Below are positions 1 through 10,657 of a stretch of 64,000 nucleotides of DNA, piece by piece; position 1 is the first letter of the stretch; every line of letters starts with the position of its first letter. Position numbers and translations under genes: made by a program. The stretch covers positions 62,001 to 126,000 of the forward strand of contig NZ_NOIT01000011.1 of assembly GCF_004136555.1 (NCBI RefSeq). The letters run 5' to 3'. The notes beneath the pieces were generated by a model, which was given only the letters and a program-made list of their open reading frames with translations, had not been told where the DNA came from and searched no databases. The DNA comes from Kocuria carniphila (GTDB lineage Bacteria; Actinomycetota; Actinomycetes; Actinomycetales; Micrococcaceae).

Positions 1-1236
1 GTGGCCACTACCATCAAGCACTTTCCGGGCGGCGGCGTGCGTCTGGACGGTCACGATCCGCACTTCGAGTGGGGCCAGACCAACGAGTACCCCACCGAGA
101 ACGCGCTCGAGAAGTACCACTTACCCCCGTTCCAGGCCGCTCTGGACGCCGGTGCCGCCTCGATCATGCCGTATTACGCCCGCCCCATGAACAACTCCTC
201 CCCGCAGCTGGACCAGGAGTTCTGGCAGGGCCCCACCACTCAGTTCGAGGAGGTTGCGTTCGCCTACAACCGCACCTTCATTCAAAGGCTGCTGCGCGAC
301 AAGATGGGTCATGAGGGCTACGTGAACTCCGACTCCGGGGTCATCGACGCCATGATGTGGGGCGTCGAGGACCTCAGCGAGGCCGACCGTTTCGCCGCCG
401 CCGTCCGCGCCGGCACCGATATCTTCTCGGACATGGCCAACCCCGCCCAGCTGATCGCCGCCGTCGAGCAGGGTCACCTGGAAGCCTCCGAGCTCGACCA
501 GCCCGCCGCGCGGCTGCTCACCGAAATCTTTGCGCTCGGCCTGTTCGAGAACCCCTACGTCGACGCCGCTCGTGCCGCCTCCGTCATCGGCGCCCCTGAG
601 ATCTCGGCCCTGGGCGAGCGCGCGCAGCGACAGTCGGTCACGCTCCTTCGTAACGACGCCGACGCCGCTCTGTTGCCTCTCCAGCTCGACAAGCCCATCA
701 AGGTCTATCCCTTCGTGACGGGCCGTACCAAGATCGACCAGGTGCAGGGCCAGCTGGAAGAGGCCATTGCGGCGGTATGGCCAACCGCAGACATCGTGAG
801 TGCTCCCGAGGACGCGGACTTCGCGCTCATCTGGGCCCGCCCTGAGATCGCACTGTTCGAGGACGATCGCGAAGGTGTGTCGCTGTCTCTCGACCCCCGT
901 GACAACGGCGTGGACGTGGACCGTGTTCAGGTGATCGAGAAGACCGTTCCCACACTGTTGGTGGTCAACGCGACCAACCCGTGGTTGCTGGCCGAACTCG
1001 AGCCCGAAGCCCAGGCGGTGGCGATCACGTTCGAGATCAAGCCCGAGCACCTGCTGCGCTCGCTGTCCGGAGAAGATGGCGGCCCTGCCGGTCGCCTGCC
1101 CATGACCCTGCCTGTGTCCGCGCAAGCCATTGCGGATTCACCCCGCGATGTGCCCGGCAAGTTCCTGGGTGACGAGTACGCCTACCGCGACCGTGACGGG
1201 AACCTGTACAGCTACGGATTCGGGCGTAGTCTCTAG
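1..1236 (+). CDS. Glycoside hydrolase family 3 protein, C-terminal part (5' end outside window)
   Basis: The reading frame is already open at base 1 and begins inside the GH3 N-terminal barrel with ATTIKHFPGGG, where the Lys-His pair normally binds the sugar. The likely nucleophile is Asp111 of the visible part (YVNSDSG). The GH3 C-terminal sandwich follows from about residue 210, and the protein ends in YSYGFGRSL, which resembles the usual PFGYGLSY end. No fibronectin-III tail is present. GH3 enzymes hydrolyse beta-glucosides, beta-xylosides or N-acetylhexosaminides with retention; the substrate cannot be told here. The first codon (GTG) is probably an internal valine. Only 411 codons are visible, whereas family members are usually 600 residues or more. 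Confidence 0.85.
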   Translation: MATTIKHFPGGGVRLDGHDPHFEWGQTNEYPTENALEKYHLPPFQAALDAGAASIMPYYARPMNNSSPQLDQEFWQGPTTQFEEVAFAYNRTFIQRLLRDKMGHEGYVNSDSGVIDAMMWGVEDLSEADRFAAAVRAGTDIFSDMANPAQLIAAVEQGHLEASELDQPAARLLTEIFALGLFENPYVDAARAASVIGAPEISALGERAQRQSVTLLRNDADAALLPLQLDKPIKVYPFVTGRTKIDQVQGQLEEAIAAVWPTADIVSAPEDADFALIWARPEIALFEDDREGVSLSLDPRDNGVDVDRVQVIEKTVPTLLVVNATNPWLLAELEPEAQAVAITFEIKPEHLLRSLSGEDGGPAGRLPMTLPVSAQAIADSPRDVPGKFLGDEYAYRDRDGNLYSYGFGRSL

Positions 1237-1332
1237 TTTCTCGGGGAGGGGCGCAGCTGCGAACTGCGGGACCCGGCACGCCTTCATGACGGAGCGATCT
1301 GTGGTGAGGTGGGCCTAACGAGAGGGACGCAA

Positions 1333-1896
1333 ATGAACGATGTGCTGAGAGACGTGGGCCCCAGGCTACGAGCCTTCAGGCATGCGAGATCCCTGACCCT
1401 CGAGGAAGTGGCTGTTCGAACGGGTATCTCGTCCTCGACCTTGTCTCGGTTGGAATCGGGTGGTCGACGTCCGACCTTGGAACTGCTGTTGCCGCTCTCG
1501 CAGTGCTATGAGCTACCGCTCGATGAACTGGTGGGTGCCCCTTCGGTTGGCGATCCCCGGGTTCATCCGCGACCCGTGCGACGAAAAGGGGTGATAGTGG
1601 TGCCGTTGACGCACCTTCCCGGGCCCCGGCAGGCACTCAAGATGATCTTGCCTTCCGACCATTCGACACCGGTGACCACTCGACACGAGGGCGTCGAATG
1701 GCTGTACGTTCTGTCCGGTCGGCTGCGGCTGATCGTGGGAGACCACGATGTGATTCTGGAACCCGGGCAGGCCGCCGAGTTCGACACGCGTGCTGAACAC
1801 TGGTTCGGTAGCACTGGTAACGGCCCCGTAGAAATCCTGAGTCTGCTCGGTCGGCACGGGGAGCGGGTGCATTTGGCCGAACCTGCTGGTGAGTGA
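1333..1896 (+). CDS. XRE-family regulator with C-terminal cupin domain
   Basis: A 187-residue cytoplasmic DNA-binding protein. Residues about 10-65 form an XRE helix-turn-helix (LTLEEVAVRTGISSSTLSRLE), and residues about 100-175 form a cupin barrel (HEGVEWLYVLSGRLRL, then LEPGQAAEFD) that presumably senses a small ligand. The ATG at 1333 follows a GAGAGGGA purine run; a GTG at 1309 is in frame but has no such signal. It converges on the DUF2938 gene with a 16-bp gap, so the two could be functionally linked. The ligand and targets are unknown. Confidence 0.88.
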   Translation: MNDVLRDVGPRLRAFRHARSLTLEEVAVRTGISSSTLSRLESGGRRPTLELLLPLSQCYELPLDELVGAPSVGDPRVHPRPVRRKGVIVVPLTHLPGPRQALKMILPSDHSTPVTTRHEGVEWLYVLSGRLRLIVGDHDVILEPGQAAEFDTRAEHWFGSTGNGPVEILSLLGRHGERVHLAEPAGE

Positions 1897-1912
1897 GCTC
1901 TGAGACGACGAC

Positions 1913-2410
1913 TCAGGAACGCAGGTGGCGAAGAATATTGGCCGCGACCCAGATGCCCAGCCCATAGATGGTGTGGGTCCGCAAGCTTCGGGCGCGAGCA
2001 ATGGTCGGCGTCGGAGTCTTTGCGGCGGCTATGCCGAGTCCGAAAGCCGGCTGCATCACGAACCACGGTGCCACGATGGTTCCTATGCCGGTGATCAAGG
2101 CCGGGATAATCGTGGGGCGTTCCAACCAACGTGGGTGCACGGCAACCAACACGAGCACGAACCCGGTTCCAATGCTGTAATGCGCCGCCCAACCCAATAG
2201 TCGTTCATACCGAACCGGGACGGCGTCCATGATGGCTGGGTGTCGGAACTGCCCCTCTGACATGTGACCGATCCAGCGTCCGAGCAGGGCGTAGTCCAGA
2301 GGTTTCACTCCGCGAGTTCGGCGTAGGACCTCTCCGCCGGAGTCCATGACAACCGTTGCTCCAATGCCTACTGCGACTGCCTGAGCCAATCTACTGGTGT
2401 TGATGCGCAT
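1913..2410 (-). CDS. DUF2938 family membrane protein
   Basis: A 165-residue protein with about four hydrophobic segments. The order GATVVMDSGGE, then LLGRWIGHM, then HYSIGTGFVLVLVAV is recognisable as the DUF2938 family of uncharacterised integral membrane proteins. The ATG at 2410 is preceded by AAGGAG at good spacing; an upstream in-frame start at 2464 lacks this signal. It lies convergent with the XRE-cupin regulator. No function is known. Confidence 0.75.
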   Translation of the reverse strand: MRINTSRLAQAVAVGIGATVVMDSGGEVLRRTRGVKPLDYALLGRWIGHMSEGQFRHPAIMDAVPVRYERLLGWAAHYSIGTGFVLVLVAVHPRWLERPTIIPALITGIGTIVAPWFVMQPAFGLGIAAAKTPTPTIARARSLRTHTIYGLGIWVAANILRHLRS

Positions 2411-2474
2411 GATGACGACTCCTTGATGGATTGCCTGTGGACTTCCATCAGGCCCCAACCACACGGAAGTAGCA

Positions 2475-2503
2475 ATCTTTCTTGCCGAGCCAGCAAGAAA
2501 GAT
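2475..2503 (-). terminator. Perfect 11-bp hairpin downstream of TauE/SafE gene
   Basis: ATCTTTCTTGC (2475-2485) and GCAAGAAAGAT (2493-2503) are exact complements around a 7-base loop. The hairpin lies between the stop of the TauE/SafE gene (2585) and the start of the DUF2938 gene (2410), both on the minus strand. No long T tract follows, so it may be a weak terminator, an RNA-processing hairpin or a protein-binding palindrome. Confidence 0.45.
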
Positions 2504-2584
2504 GGCTCAGAGGCGTGGCCCTCATACAGCCGCGACTGGCCGAGGGAAGCGTGGTTCCCTCTCAGCCGAGCGGCGTCGTTGGCC

Positions 2585-3505
2585 TTACTGGTTGACCAGC
2601 ACCTTCTCCGGCTCGTCGGGGGAGCGCTCGGCCTTGCGGTCGGCCAGCTCGCGGCGAACCACCCACACCATGCCGGCGATCCACAGTGCGGCCAGCGCAC
2701 CCAGGATCGAGTAATAGGCGCCGGCCCCGGGGAGGACGGACTGCACGGCGTCGAGCCCCAAGAGCGTGCGAACGTTCGTGAAGATGATCAGGCCGCCCGC
2801 GGCGATCGCCAGAATGCGCGGGGCGAGCAGGCGCACGAGATACGCGGCGATCGGCGCGGCCAGCACTCCCCCGATCAGCAGTGCGATCACGAAACCGAAA
2901 TCAATGCCCTGGCTACCCAGTGCCAACAGGAAGCCCGCGGACGCGCCCAGGCTCACCACGAACTCGGACGTATCGATAGAGCCGATGACCTTGCGCGGAG
3001 CGATCTTCCCCGAGGCCAACAGCGTGGGGGTACCCACCGGACCCCAACCGCCACCGCCGATCGCGTCCATGAAGCCCGCGACCGTGGCCAGCGGGATCAA
3101 CAGGAAGCCGGGAACCTTGCCCTTGAAGTCCGGGCGACGGTCCGGGATGGTCAGGAAGCGCCACACCACAAAGATGCCCAGGGCTAGCAGCACCATGGAC
3201 ATCACCGGCGCCGCGGCAGCTCCCGAAAGGGTGAGCACGTGAGCCCCGAAGAACGCTGCGATGCCGCCGGGCACCGCCATGAACCCGACCACGCGCCAGT
3301 CGATGTTGCCGAACTTCCAGTGCGATACACCCGAGGCGAGCGTGGTGCCCACCTCAGCCAGGTGTACCGTGGCCGAGACCGAGGCGGGAGCCAAACCCAC
3401 GGCGAGAAGCAGCGTGGATGAGGTCACGCCGTAGGCCATGCCCAGGGACCCGTCCACGAGCTGCGCCCCGAATCCCACGAGGGCGAGCAAGATGAGTGTT
3501 CGCAC
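2585..3505 (-). CDS. TauE/SafE family sulfite/anion exporter
   Basis: A 306-residue polytopic membrane protein with about eight hydrophobic segments and the two-fold TauE/SafE repeat. The first repeat shows GFGAQLVDGSLGMAYG and the second GFMDAIGGGGWGP. Family members move sulfite, sulfoacetate or other small anions across the cytoplasmic membrane; this substrate is unknown. The start is a GTG at 3505 with GGAG seven bases upstream. The C-terminal end (from about residue 285) is short and charged. It is a single gene with no sulfur-metabolism neighbour in the window. Confidence 0.85.
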   Translation of the reverse strand: MRTLILLALVGFGAQLVDGSLGMAYGVTSSTLLLAVGLAPASVSATVHLAEVGTTLASGVSHWKFGNIDWRVVGFMAVPGGIAAFFGAHVLTLSGAAAAPVMSMVLLALGIFVVWRFLTIPDRRPDFKGKVPGFLLIPLATVAGFMDAIGGGGWGPVGTPTLLASGKIAPRKVIGSIDTSEFVVSLGASAGFLLALGSQGIDFGFVIALLIGGVLAAPIAAYLVRLLAPRILAIAAGGLIIFTNVRTLLGLDAVQSVLPGAGAYYSILGALAALWIAGMVWVVRRELADRKAERSPDEPEKVLVNQ

Positions 3506-3704
3506 GGAAGCTCCTGCCGCGAAGAAGATGAGTTGGCTCCATCCAAAACCCCCACGTCAGCTCACTCAATATTTGTTGAGAAGTGCGTCCTCGCATGTAG
3601 AACCGTGACAATCACTTGACTTGGACGGCCCCGGGGTGCGTGGTCCGCGCCACAGCCCGTTCGGCGCGGTTTCCTGCCCGGTGCCGACGAATCGACGACG
3701 CCGC

Positions 3705-3738
3705 TCGGTCACCACACGACGTCGGTCACCACACGACG
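3705..3738. repeat. Tandem 17-bp duplication at the 3' end of the protease-nuclease gene
   Basis: The unit TCGGTCACCACACGACG occurs twice, back to back (3705-3721 and 3722-3738). It covers the last codons and stop of the gene at 3726-5591. Seventeen is not a multiple of three, so the duplication most likely put a second copy of the C-terminal codons behind the present stop codon. It looks like a recent slippage or recombination event. Confidence 0.8.
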
Positions 3739-5591
3739 TCGCTGGGGGACTCCACGACCCGCGGTTCCGCCAGCGCCTCGGGAGCCGGCTGCTCCGTGAG
3801 CGCGGGAGCAAACTGCACGCCCGTGCGCTCGGTCAACTCATCCAGGGTCAACTGGTAAGTCTTGAACTCTTGCAGGTCCAGTGTCTCCAACCGGTCCAAG
3901 TTCTGGGTCAGCAGGAACGCCTTGGTGGTGAGCTGCCCGTCGGTCGTGTAGGCCAGGACCTTCCAGAACTCTCGAGGGACGCGCACGCCGCGGTATTCGC
4001 GGTCGTCATCGTGGAACACCGGCCCGCCGAAGACGCTCAGTCGCAGTCGGTCCACTTCGACCTGGTCGTAGACGGTGTCCTCGAGGCGGCCCCACAGGCC
4101 GCCGCGTGAGGATTGATTGAAGCTGTTGATCTGCGGGGAAATGTTGGTGAAGTAGAACGAGTCCTCGTTGGCTTGCTGCGCCTCCGCTCGCGGGCCCCAG
4201 GTGAGGTCCGCACGGCGCGCGAGGTGCCCGCGGTCCAGGTCGTTGGCCTTGTACACTTCGTCGCCCATCTGGTGCTCGGCATCGATCTGCGGGTCCAGCT
4301 GGAATTTGATGGAGCTGCGGGAGAGCTTCTTGAGTGACTCCCCATCGATGTTCCACGCAACCCACCGTGCCAGCCGTCGTGACGCACTCATGGTCAGAGA
4401 GAAGTGCGTGTGGTGAACGACCTCGCTACCGTCCTTGACCGGTGCGATGTCATCCGCGAGATCGGCGCTCAGGGTGGGCAGAGCGACCTCGTCCCCCAGG
4501 AAACTCGAATCGAAACCATGGCCGGGGGCGGCCGCGGCCTCCGCGCGGACCGTTTCGTACGTGATGGGGCTCAGGCTGATGTCGAGCTTCTCGAAGACCG
4601 AGGCCGGGAGGCACGCGATGGCGGATTCCGCGCCGCCGCCGGCGTCACCCGCGAAGTGCAGGCCGGCCATCACACGGGAGGTGCGACCATTGCCGCTGCG
4701 GAACATCCACACAGAGCCGGAATCGCCGCCCTCGCTCAGTTCCAACTCCTCGCCGCGGGAGGAGTCGGGGCCGATCTCGAAACCGCCGATGTTCCGTTCG
4801 CCGAAACCCTCGCCGTAATCGAGTTTGGTGAGCACGTCCACGCGCCGGACCACGCCGTACGTGACGCCGCTGGTGCGCCCGGATTTGACCACTTTGTCAC
4901 CGAGCTCGGGATCGCCGATCTCCTCAGGGATCACGTCCAGCTCCAGGATGGTCGGGTCGAAGCGACGATCGGTGAGTGACGTGATGGCGCAGTCACCGGC
5001 CGGCCCCAGGTGGGAGCGCACGAGCTCGCCCAGAGCGTTTTGGCCCACGCGGTTGTCGTCAAAGGTGCCCGGCTGAACCGTGCGCGCACCGATCTGGCTA
5101 CCCGGACCGTGCAACACATGCCAGTTGCTCAGTGCATAAGGAGTGCCGTCCTCGCGGCCGTAGACGATCGCGCCCAGGGTGCCCGCGGATGTGGTCACAT
5201 TGCTGATGCTCACGCCCGGTACCACCGGATCGTGCCGCCGGGTCCTGATCTTGGGCGCGACCTCCGGCACCAGCACGTAGCTCGGGACGTAGCTGACCTC
5301 GAGCACATCGGTGGGCACGGTCAGCTGTTCCACCTCGATGCTGTCCGGGAGGGCATGCGTGCCTTGCCGCGCCAGCTCATCCATCGGCAGTTTGCGATGC
5401 ACCGTGAACTGCACCGCGATCTGATCGGTGGTCTTACCGTCCACCACCTTGTATCCGACCCCGATCGAACTGACATTGGGGTCCTTCAAATACGCCTGGC
5501 CGCGCACCCGAATGAACTCGCGCAGAGTCCTGGTGTCCTTGGCCGAAAGGTTTCCGAGTTTCCGCTCTCCGGCGGGCTGTGAATTCGACAT
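3726..5591 (-). CDS. Trypsin-like serine protease fused to DNA/RNA non-specific endonuclease
   Basis: A 621-residue two-enzyme fusion without a signal peptide. Residues about 20-110 form an N-terminal domain. Residues about 130-335 are trypsin-like, with candidate triad His158 (SNWHVL), Asp200 (AGDCAI) and Ser291 (GGDSGS). Residues about 390-595 are a DNA/RNA non-specific (NUC/EndoG) nuclease, with the DRGH motif at 453-456, catalytic His456, metal ligand Asn492 and Glu504 after FTNISPQ. The tail (595-621) is Pro/Ala/Glu-rich. The protease may cleave a partner or release the nuclease; this is inference. The gene stands alone, with no immunity gene beside it. All catalytic residues seem intact. 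Confidence 0.85.
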   Translation of the reverse strand: MSNSQPAGERKLGNLSAKDTRTLREFIRVRGQAYLKDPNVSSIGVGYKVVDGKTTDQIAVQFTVHRKLPMDELARQGTHALPDSIEVEQLTVPTDVLEVSYVPSYVLVPEVAPKIRTRRHDPVVPGVSISNVTTSAGTLGAIVYGREDGTPYALSNWHVLHGPGSQIGARTVQPGTFDDNRVGQNALGELVRSHLGPAGDCAITSLTDRRFDPTILELDVIPEEIGDPELGDKVVKSGRTSGVTYGVVRRVDVLTKLDYGEGFGERNIGGFEIGPDSSRGEELELSEGGDSGSVWMFRSGNGRTSRVMAGLHFAGDAGGGAESAIACLPASVFEKLDISLSPITYETVRAEAAAAPGHGFDSSFLGDEVALPTLSADLADDIAPVKDGSEVVHHTHFSLTMSASRRLARWVAWNIDGESLKKLSRSSIKFQLDPQIDAEHQMGDEVYKANDLDRGHLARRADLTWGPRAEAQQANEDSFYFTNISPQINSFNQSSRGGLWGRLEDTVYDQVEVDRLRLSVFGGPVFHDDDREYRGVRVPREFWKVLAYTTDGQLTTKAFLLTQNLDRLETLDLQEFKTYQLTLDELTERTGVQFAPALTEQPAPEALAEPRVVESPSDVVW

Positions 5592-5694
5592 GCAGACACT
5601 GTGCCTCCACAGCCTGACAGTCGGGTGACTAGGAGCTTAACGGGACGACGGCGCTCGCGGGATGTCGCACGGTTGTCACCTTCCACGGGCAGAA

Positions 5695-5732
5695 AGTTGC
5701 CGCCCCACTGCATGCGCAGGGAGGCGGCAACT
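5695..5732 (-). terminator. Intrinsic terminator after catalase gene
   Basis: AGTTGCCGCC (5695-5704) pairs perfectly with GGCGGCAACT (5723-5732) across an 18-base loop. On the minus strand the stem is followed by TTTCTGCCC. It lies 30 bases past the catalase stop codon, where a terminator is expected. Confidence 0.75.
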
Positions 5733-5761
5733 GTCTTCACTAGCTCAGGTCAGGCGGCTGT

Positions 5762-7981
<2,220 letters not shown>

Positions 7982-8054
7982 AACAGACCTCCTAGGACTG
8001 AAAAGGATCAGTACCTTTTGTCTACCAGGTTCCACCTGAGATTTGGCAGGCTAC

Positions 8055-8714
8055 TTATGAAATTCTCGGATTATTCCCAGGGCGGAAGTCGCCGCGCACG
8101 GTGCTCGTCAAGGCCGTGAGGCTCGGTTGCCGTGGCGTTGAACTGAACCCGAAATCCGGTGGCGGCGTCATGTCCGTCATGGCGCCCAGAGGTGCGCCGT
8201 CCCAGGTTGCGGTCGACTCGCTCAACCCGTGGAGGTCACTGGCGGAGTACCACTCGAGCCGGTCGTTACCCGCGGTTCCCAGCGTCCGCACGCCGAGCAT
8301 GATCCGGCGGGCGACGACGTCGCTGGCTCGAGTGAACGTCAACGTCCGGCCGATCGGGGCGGGCACGGCCCGCAGGACATATCCCAGGAGATCCCGCGGA
8401 CCCACGGTGAAGTCCCAGGCGAGGGGCCCGGCAGCCACGTGCCACATTGAGTTCTGAGCGGTGCCGGTGCGTTGGGCGTGTACGGGCAGGATCCGAACGT
8501 CGTCGAACTCGTAGGTGCCGGCCACGAAGTCCGCGACCCATTCGTCCGGGGCGAGCAGTTCACGCCGACCGTCCGGGTGGGCGACCATGACGTCAGCGAA
8601 CGGGCCGTGGGGTGTGCGGGTCCAGCAGCCGAGGACCAGGCGGGTGCCGCCGGAGGTGCCGGCTCCGGCAATGTGGCCGTGAAAACGGTGGCGGGTGGAG
8701 CGGATATGGGTCAT
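8055..8714 (-). CDS. Hypothetical protein of unknown family
   Basis: A 219-residue soluble protein that I cannot assign to a family. It contains THIRSTRHRFHGHIAGAGTSGG at the start, a central segment rich in hydrophobic beta-strand-like stretches (FADVMVAHPDG, YVLRAVPAPIG) and an Asp/Pro-rich C-terminus. The ATG at 8714 has almost no Shine-Dalgarno sequence, so the transcript may be leaderless. It follows the alpha/beta hydrolase gene by 26 bases on the same strand and may be cotranscribed with it. Confidence 0.6.
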   Translation of the reverse strand: MTHIRSTRHRFHGHIAGAGTSGGTRLVLGCWTRTPHGPFADVMVAHPDGRRELLAPDEWVADFVAGTYEFDDVRILPVHAQRTGTAQNSMWHVAAGPLAWDFTVGPRDLLGYVLRAVPAPIGRTLTFTRASDVVARRIMLGVRTLGTAGNDRLEWYSASDLHGLSESTATWDGAPLGAMTDMTPPPDFGFSSTPRQPSLTALTSTVRGDFRPGNNPRIS

Positions 8715-8740
8715 GGGGCCAGCGTAGGGGCAGCGGGTGG

Positions 8741-9490
8741 TCAGTCGAGCGACTCGACGAGCTCGGTGATCAGCTCGATGACGTCCCGGGGGCGTTCTAG
8801 CATGGGCCAATGCCCGGAGTCCATGATGCGGATGTCCCACGTGGCCGCGTCCGGTGTTCGCAGGACGGCCGGGATGTTGGTCGCCGCAGAGGCTACGAAC
8901 AGCGCTTTCTGCTGGGTGACGGGATGGTCCAGGCGGGCGGGGTCGAGCACGGTGTGTCCGGGGTGCGGGGTGAACCGTTCCAGGAGGAACTCTCGGTCCT
9001 GCGGAATGAGCCCCGGTTCGAGCTCCAGCGCTTGCCGGGGCGGCGGTGCCCAGTGGAAGGGGTAACCGGTGCCGTTCTCGATGTCGGATCGTTCCCGGGC
9101 GCGCTCGGCCGGGTCCGAACCCCAGTCGTCGATCAGGCTGCGCCCGTTGACCGGTAGGAAACTGTCGAAATGAATGGACGAGATCACGCGGTCCGGCAGG
9201 CGGTCAGCCACGTGGCCGACAACTATCCCGGAATAGGAATGGCCCACCAGAACCACTGACTGGTCCGGCCATTCGAGAATCACATTGGCGACCTGGGTGA
9301 CATGTTTTTCGAGCCGAACGGAGCCGACATGGTGAGCCACGGCCCCGGGTTCCAGGCCATCCAGAGTGAGGGACGCTGCCTCCAACCCTTGGGCACGGAG
9401 TTGGTCGACCGTGGGCTCCCAGATCCACCCGCCCATCCAGGCTCCGGGGATCAGGAGAATACGGGGTGCGGAGTTGTTGTGGGTGCTCAT
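8741..9490 (-). CDS. Alpha/beta hydrolase
   Basis: A 249-residue soluble hydrolase. The nucleophile elbow is GHSYSG with Ser85, and the C-terminal catalytic histidine is His227 (DSGHWPM). The N-terminal LIPGAWMGGWIW carries the usual oxyanion segment. The acid is probably an aspartate in the region before residue 215. The sequence resembles the esterase-like group often annotated as salicylate- or pyrethroid-esterase relatives, but the substrate is unknown. It sits just downstream of a GlxA-type regulator on the same strand. Confidence 0.85.
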   Translation of the reverse strand: MSTHNNSAPRILLIPGAWMGGWIWEPTVDQLRAQGLEAASLTLDGLEPGAVAHHVGSVRLEKHVTQVANVILEWPDQSVVLVGHSYSGIVVGHVADRLPDRVISSIHFDSFLPVNGRSLIDDWGSDPAERARERSDIENGTGYPFHWAPPPRQALELEPGLIPQDREFLLERFTPHPGHTVLDPARLDHPVTQQKALFVASAATNIPAVLRTPDAATWDIRIMDSGHWPMLERPRDVIELITELVESLD

Positions 9491-9577
9491 GTTTGAAGAT
9501 TAGATCCGTGAATCAGGTGACCGGGCGGTAGCCAGTCGGTCCGTCCACATTCCTGGGGCACATGTCCAACCGGCCCA

Positions 9578-10555
9578 TCAGTGTTCGGCTAGCGGTCGTC
9601 CGACACGGTCCCGATACGCACTGGGTGAGGTGTCGTACTGACTCACGAAACTCTGGCGCAGGGCTTCCACGGACCCGAAACCGCAACGGCGTGCGATCTC
9701 GGAGATGGGTAAGGCGCTGGTGTCGAGGAGTCTCGCGGCGGCGTCGTTGCGTATCCGGCGCACAAAACGCGCCGGTGAATCGCCCAGGTGCGCATCGAAA
9801 AGGCGCGCAAGGTGCCGTGGGCTCATGCCCACGTGATCGGCGACGGCCGTGATGGTCAGATCCTCGTCCAGGTGGGTGGTGATGAAGGCGACCGCCGCGT
9901 GGACGATCTCGCTGCCCTCACCGGACGTGGCCGTGAACATGCTCATTTGTGCTTGATTGCCCGGCCGCTGCAGATAGGTCACCAGGTCACGGGCGACCTG
10001 ACTCGCGAGACCGACACCGTGGTCCTCCTCGATGAAGGCCAGCGTCAGATCCAGCGCGCTGGTGACCCCGGCGGCGGTTGCCACTGAGCCGTCGCGAATG
10101 AAGATGGGATCGGGGTCCACCGTGACCTGCGGGTATTTGCGCACCAGGTCGGCGGCGAATCGCCAATGCGTGGTGGCTCGCTTGCCGTCCAAAAGACCGG
10201 CCGCGGCCAGAACGGTGGCACCCGTGCACACTGAGGCGACCCGGCGGCTCGAATCAGCCAACCTCCGGACGTGCCGCAGCAACGGTTCACTGTCGGCGGC
10301 GCGCAAATGCCCCACGCCGCCGGCCACGATCAAAGTATCGAGTGGGCCCAGCAGATGCTCGACGGCGCCGTGCGCTTGCAAGGTCAGGCCGGTATCGCAC
10401 CTGATGGGCGCCCCGTGAAGACTGACAACCTGCACCTGGTACGGATTGCTGGGCCGGCCGATGAGATTGGCCAGGTACAACGGCGTGGTGATGCAGGCGA
10501 CGTCCAGAAGTTCGGTGTGGTCGTAGGTGATCACTGCTGTCTTACGATCGGCCAT
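9578..10555 (-). CDS. GlxA-family AraC transcriptional regulator (DJ-1/PfpI + HTH)
   Basis: A 325-residue regulator. Residues 1-190 are a DJ-1/PfpI-like domain with the nucleophile-elbow cysteine at Cys110 (SVCTGA), although in this regulator family the domain usually senses rather than catalyses. Residues about 215-318 hold two AraC helix-turn-helix motifs (LTITAVADHVGMSPRHLARLF and ISEIARRCGFGSVEALR). A GGGGGAA run precedes the ATG. It probably controls the downstream hydrolase or the divergent membrane protein gene at 10658. Confidence 0.9.
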   Translation of the reverse strand: MADRKTAVITYDHTELLDVACITTPLYLANLIGRPSNPYQVQVVSLHGAPIRCDTGLTLQAHGAVEHLLGPLDTLIVAGGVGHLRAADSEPLLRHVRRLADSSRRVASVCTGATVLAAAGLLDGKRATTHWRFAADLVRKYPQVTVDPDPIFIRDGSVATAAGVTSALDLTLAFIEEDHGVGLASQVARDLVTYLQRPGNQAQMSMFTATSGEGSEIVHAAVAFITTHLDEDLTITAVADHVGMSPRHLARLFDAHLGDSPARFVRRIRNDAAARLLDTSALPISEIARRCGFGSVEALRQSFVSQYDTSPSAYRDRVGRPLAEH

Positions 10556-10657
10556 CAGATTCCCCCGTCCGAAGCCGTAGGACGAGTATCCCAGGATTCC
10601 GGACCGGATATAAGAGCTACCGGCCGGTCACCGTCCGCACGCTCCTAACCTCCAAGC

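Noticed and set aside
121-1125. Long minus-strand reading frame opposite the GH3 gene (334 codons)
   Set aside because: It is the antisense shadow of a GC-rich gene with clear GH3 motifs and has no family signature or ribosome-binding site.
3565-3580. CTCAA/TTGAG inverted repeat upstream of the TauE/SafE gene
   Set aside because: Five-base arms in an intergenic region are too short to claim an operator without comparison.
8021-8054. A fourth copy of the palindromic element near the catalase promoter (GGTTCCACCTGAG)
   Set aside because: Only one half-box matches; the other three boxes and the spacing are absent.
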